A stretch of 64,000 nucleotides of DNA, taken from assembly GCA_021397835.1 (NCBI GenBank), contig JAJFZO010000094.1:3946501-4010500 (forward strand), given 5' to 3'. Shown here piece by piece: positions 60,501 to 64,000 of the stretch. The translations under genes were made by a program, and so were the position numbers. The notes under the pieces were generated by a model that was not told the DNA's origin, searched no databases, and saw only the letters and a list, made by a program, of their open reading frames with translations. The DNA is from Moringa oleifera. Taxonomy: Eukaryota > Streptophyta > Magnoliopsida > Brassicales > Moringaceae. The first letter of the stretch is position 1. Each line of letters starts with the position of its first letter.

Positions 60501-61200
60501 TAAATCAATTGAAAATTTTGAGTTTACAATACAAAAACTTAACGAATATGGAACTTAATTTCCTAGCCATAAGACTCTCAAAATTACTTTGAGATGTGAA
60601 AGGGATGTGCATAGCAAGCCAAGAAAAAAGACCAAAATATTGTTGATTATTCAAAATTGATAGTTGAGATATGAGGGGACAAAGAAAAACAAAAAGAAGA
60701 GAGAGATCGAAAAGAGTTGTTAAAGAGAGAGGGGAAAAAAAAGCTTTTAGACAAAAGTTTATTTTTGAGGAATTTATAAAAAATGGCCTTCAAATTTTCT
60801 CTTTCCATCGAAAAGTTAATTTTTACTAATTTATTTTTCTAGTCTATTTGGTCAATGTGCTCTTTAAAAAATATCCAAAACGCCTTTACTATATATGACC
60901 TCATAGAAATCATTTCTCTCTCCTTTAAAATGTGCTCCTTTTTTTTTTTTTTACTTTTTTCACTTCTCTTTTCTCTTTTCTCTCTTTTAATTCTTTAATA
61001 TTTGAAAGAACTTTCAACTTTTTCATTCTTCTTGTAAGTTTGTGATGGATGTACTCTTTGCCTAAGACCATGGTAAAATAGGTTGAACGAGACAACTTTT
61101 TGCTCTTCTTTCTTCTTTTTCTTTCTTTTTTCTTTCTCTCTTCTCTCTTTTTCCTTTTTTCCTCTCTCATCTCTCTTCTCTGTCAAATCTTTCGATTTAG
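57519..61200. other. DRB 3' flank and AT-rich spacer
   Basis: The first 150-200 bases should be the DRB 3' untranslated region. An AAATTT repeat is at about 58,430-58,458. From about 59,830 to 60,560 several open frames in different phases follow one another (for example RSFGKLPNATIFESNSSD, 60,203-60,256). They look like decayed coding sequence but I do not recognise them. A pyrimidine-rich tract fills 60,940-61,190. Confidence 0.4.
58430..58458. repeat. (AAATTT)n microsatellite
   Basis: About five units of a six-base self-complementary repeat. Confidence 0.85.
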
Positions 61201-62077
61201 GTAAAGTTTGTTAAGTTTTCATGCAGCCTTAATAGCATAGGCTCTGCATAACTTTGATAATATAAGCTTCATGTAACCTGAATAAAATAAACTCTCTGTA
61301 ACTTTCAACTACTAGGTTCCACATAACATTTTCTATTGATTTCTTGTAACCTCAATAGAATAGGTTTCATGTAACCTTCAAATATTAGGTTTCATATAAC
61401 TTTTTTTGCAGAATGTATGTAATCTTATTTGTAAACTCCATGTAAAGTTGTCGGTTTGTGCAAAGATATTGCTGCTTAATATAGATGGACAAACGACCTT
61501 AATATGTGTTAACACTATGAAAATATAATTTCTTGTAATATGGCTTCATATAAAGATATAGTTTCATATAAAGTTGTTAATTCTTGTAAAGATATTACTA
61601 TTAGATGTGGATGGATACACAGTATTGTTCCTATAAATTCACCTTAATGAGATAAATGTTTTCGTGTAAAGTAATGAATGTTGTGCATATGCCCATGGTT
61701 TATTATAAATTTTAAATATAATTTTTATTTGTTTGATATGTTTTCACATCTTACTTTGACAATTATATGTTGAAGTGTATGGCCTCAATGTCCACTTCAT
61801 TTTATCCCAAATTCAAGCAAGAATATAATCACAAGCTTATATCTACACATATGACCTTTAGTTTCATAGAAACATTTAAAGTTACACAAAGTTTACAGAT
61901 AAAGTTACATGAAACTTACAAAAAAAATTATATAAAACTTAGCATTTGAAGGTTACATAGATTTTATATTATCAAGGTTATACAGAACCTATGCTATTAA
62001 GATTATACAGAGTCTATACTTTAAAGTGTATATAAAGTTTATGACATAAAGCTATACGAAAACTTAACAAATTTTAC
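61201..62077. mobile_element. Foldback-like element with subrepeat-built inverted arms
   Basis: The left arm (61201 to about 61440) and right arm (about 61850-62077) are imperfect inverted copies. The left start GTAAAGTTTGTTAAGTTTTC matches the reverse complement of 62058-62077 with two or so differences. Shared inner blocks include TTAATAGCATAGG and TTGATAATATAA. Each arm is made of six or more tandem units of about 25 bp, each with a GTAACYTT-like core. The middle is unique AT-rich DNA with no transposase. This is the architecture of Foldback elements and some MULEs. Family and target duplication are unresolved. Confidence 0.7.
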
Positions 62078-64000
62078 ACAGATTAAAAAATTAAAAAAAT
62101 AAAAAAAAAAATATTATTTTCATTCAATCTATTTTCGTCTAGATTTTGGAGGAAAAGTATATGAACCTCAATACTACGAGAAGAATAAAAAGTTAAAAGT
62201 GTCTTCAAAGATTAAGGAATCTCATGAGAAGAGAGAATAAAAAATTAAAAAAAAAAAACACTACTTGTACCCAACAAACATGAAACATATTTTTGTATTC
62301 TTTGCTCAAGCACTAAATAATTAAAAAAATCAAAAATTATGTACCTTAAGATTTTTTAAAAATTGTTCATCAAGAATTATTGACAATTTCAACGATTTTT
62401 TTTAAAAAAAAAAGATTTGCTATTTGAGAAAAATGATAGAGAAATAGGGTTTAACAATTTCTTTGAAAAAAATAAAAGAGAAAAAATTTAAAAAAAAATA
62501 ACACTATATAAAACAACACTCACAAATAAGATTCTCTCTTAATTTTAAAAATCAAAAATCAAAAATCAAAAAATTAAATTAATAAAAACAATCATTTTAC
62601 AAAAATGTTATTTCATAAAAAAAAAAAATCTTTATTTTTGTTTTTACCATCATTAAGAGGCTAGCGTCGATTTCTTCAAATTTGCTTTAAAAATATAACT
62701 TAGTGATCAGCCTTTAAAAAAAAAAAAAAAGAGGATAGTGTCCCTTTTACCAATTTCCTATAAATATTTTCATTCTTTGTCATCACTTTTCTAACAAAGT
62801 TTGCCATAAGAGCAAGAATATCATTAAGCATAACAAGTTCCAAGTTCATCATTTAACCGCTAGCTTCCTACTACCATGTATATCATCACTTTGAATTTTC
62901 TCTTCCTTCATTTTTCTGGATAGAATATTAATTGGAGGAATTATTCTTAGTTTAATTTATGCTTCAATTAGGAATATACTGATACAGCAGCTACATAAGC
63001 AAGTTAATGGGTTCTGTAAGTAACATGAATTTCAAGTTTTCTTGAATTTGTACCCAAGAAAATTAAACATAGAAAAACCCAACTGCCCTTAAAGATTTCT
63101 TTTTTTCCATTGACAACTTGAATTAAGCCTTAATTAAGAAATTAAACCTGCCAGGTGTCAGCATTCAGTAGTTTAGGTCATTATGATTCCATGTGAAGAT
63201 AACACCTGAACCAAATAAACATGCTTAATTCACAGTATCCGTTGCAATTAATAGCTCTGTGAATTCATGGCAAGACACTAAACAACACAAAATCTCCTTG
63301 AGACAAGGAATTCCTCTTCTTCCGATGCCAGCCTTGGTTTCCTCCAATTTCCTCCTTTTTTCTTTGTTTCAGTAACAAAACATGTGGATGACGATCTTCA
63401 TCGGGTTCACAAAACATGTTCTTAATTATTTTTTGATCAGCAGCCAAAATTTTAAATTCAGGGTCATTAATTCAATCTGCAGTACCGATATAGACATCTC
63501 TATATTCGTTTTTACTATAGTTTTTAAAATTTTAATTTGAGACACCCAAGATTTACTAATTTTAATTTATTTTAATATTTTCTATATATTAATTTATATT
63601 GTTTTGCTTATAATATAATATTATATTTAACAACCCATTACAACAAAATGAAATGGTCATTAGTACTAATTTTGTGAGAAAAAAAGCCATTATAATGTTA
63701 TAAAATTAGAATGATTACCATTTTGTAGTTAATTATCTGATTTATAGTTTTATATGCATAATTTTGATGATATTAAATTCTATGCAATGAAGAGTGTAGT
63801 TTTTAATTTTATGCTAAAGAATATATATTCTCTATTTTTTTGAGTTATTTTATAACAAAAAATGCCCCTAATTTTAAAATAAATTTTTAAATATATAAAA
63901 TGTACAAATTGAAGTATTGCTTATGGACATCAAAAGCATAGACCAGGAATGTATGCTAGATTTCTCATTTGATTTCTTAGTACTTGGCTTGCAAATATTT
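62078..64000. other. AT-rich terminal spacer
   Basis: No gene, RNA or element recognised. Several A-runs of about 10-15 bases occur. A 60-codon minus-strand frame (63,265-63,447) is not supported. Confidence 0.5.

Noticed and set aside
61201..61440. CRISPR-like spacing of short repeats
   Set aside because: The units are contiguous and variable, appear inverted in a second arm, and the DNA is plant nuclear. A foldback element explains them better.

Overview
This is a piece of a flowering-plant nuclear chromosome, most likely from a eudicot. The evidence is spliced genes with GT-AG introns, eukaryotic tRNAs without an encoded CCA, a plastid-targeted sugar kinase, a P-class PPR gene, plant EF-hand genes, AT-rich intergenic DNA and plant-type Ty3/gypsy, Ty1/copia, hAT and L1 elements. 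I could not fix the species.

Layout. Positions 1-12,000 are gene-rich: a touch-type calmodulin-like gene (minus, 269-742), a seven-exon plastid fructokinase (plus, 3351-7336), an intronless polcalcin (plus, 8177-8425) and a six-exon receptor-like cytoplasmic kinase (minus, 9006-11778). About 6 kb of AT-rich spacer follows, then a small tRNA cluster: tRNA-Ser(AGA), a broken tRNA-Asn and an intact tRNA-Asn(GTT). Next come a poorly resolved 4 kb stretch with a coding-like minus-strand frame, a dead Ty3/gypsy element with both LTRs (23664-28803), a LINE tail, and an intronless PPR gene (minus, 30642-32156). Positions 32,200-40,000 are AT-rich and hold a hAT fossil, an AT microsatellite and a perfect 20-bp hairpin.

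Positions 40,104-57,518 are one gene: a five-exon, 366-residue protein with two dsRNA-binding motifs (DRB type). Its introns are packed with mobile DNA. Intron 1 holds a 937-bp terminal-inverted-repeat element that carries a broken copy of the start of a VQ-motif gene, and a copia relic with a LINE inside it. Intron 2 holds a LINE tail. Intron 4 holds a Ty3/gypsy element that has lost its reverse transcriptase and was itself hit by a 5'-truncated LINE, which is flanked by a 16-bp target duplication. After the gene the window is AT-rich and contains an 877-bp foldback-like element whose arms are built of about 25-bp subrepeats.

The genes are ordinary single plant loci and do not form an operon-like system. 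Themes are calcium sensing (two EF-hand genes within 8 kb), plastid hexose phosphorylation, kinase signalling, organellar RNA processing (PPR) and RNA silencing (DRB). The observations most worth following are the gene-fragment-carrying TIR element, the subrepeat foldback element, the layered insertions inside the DRB gene, and two splice sites whose sequence suggests alternative products.
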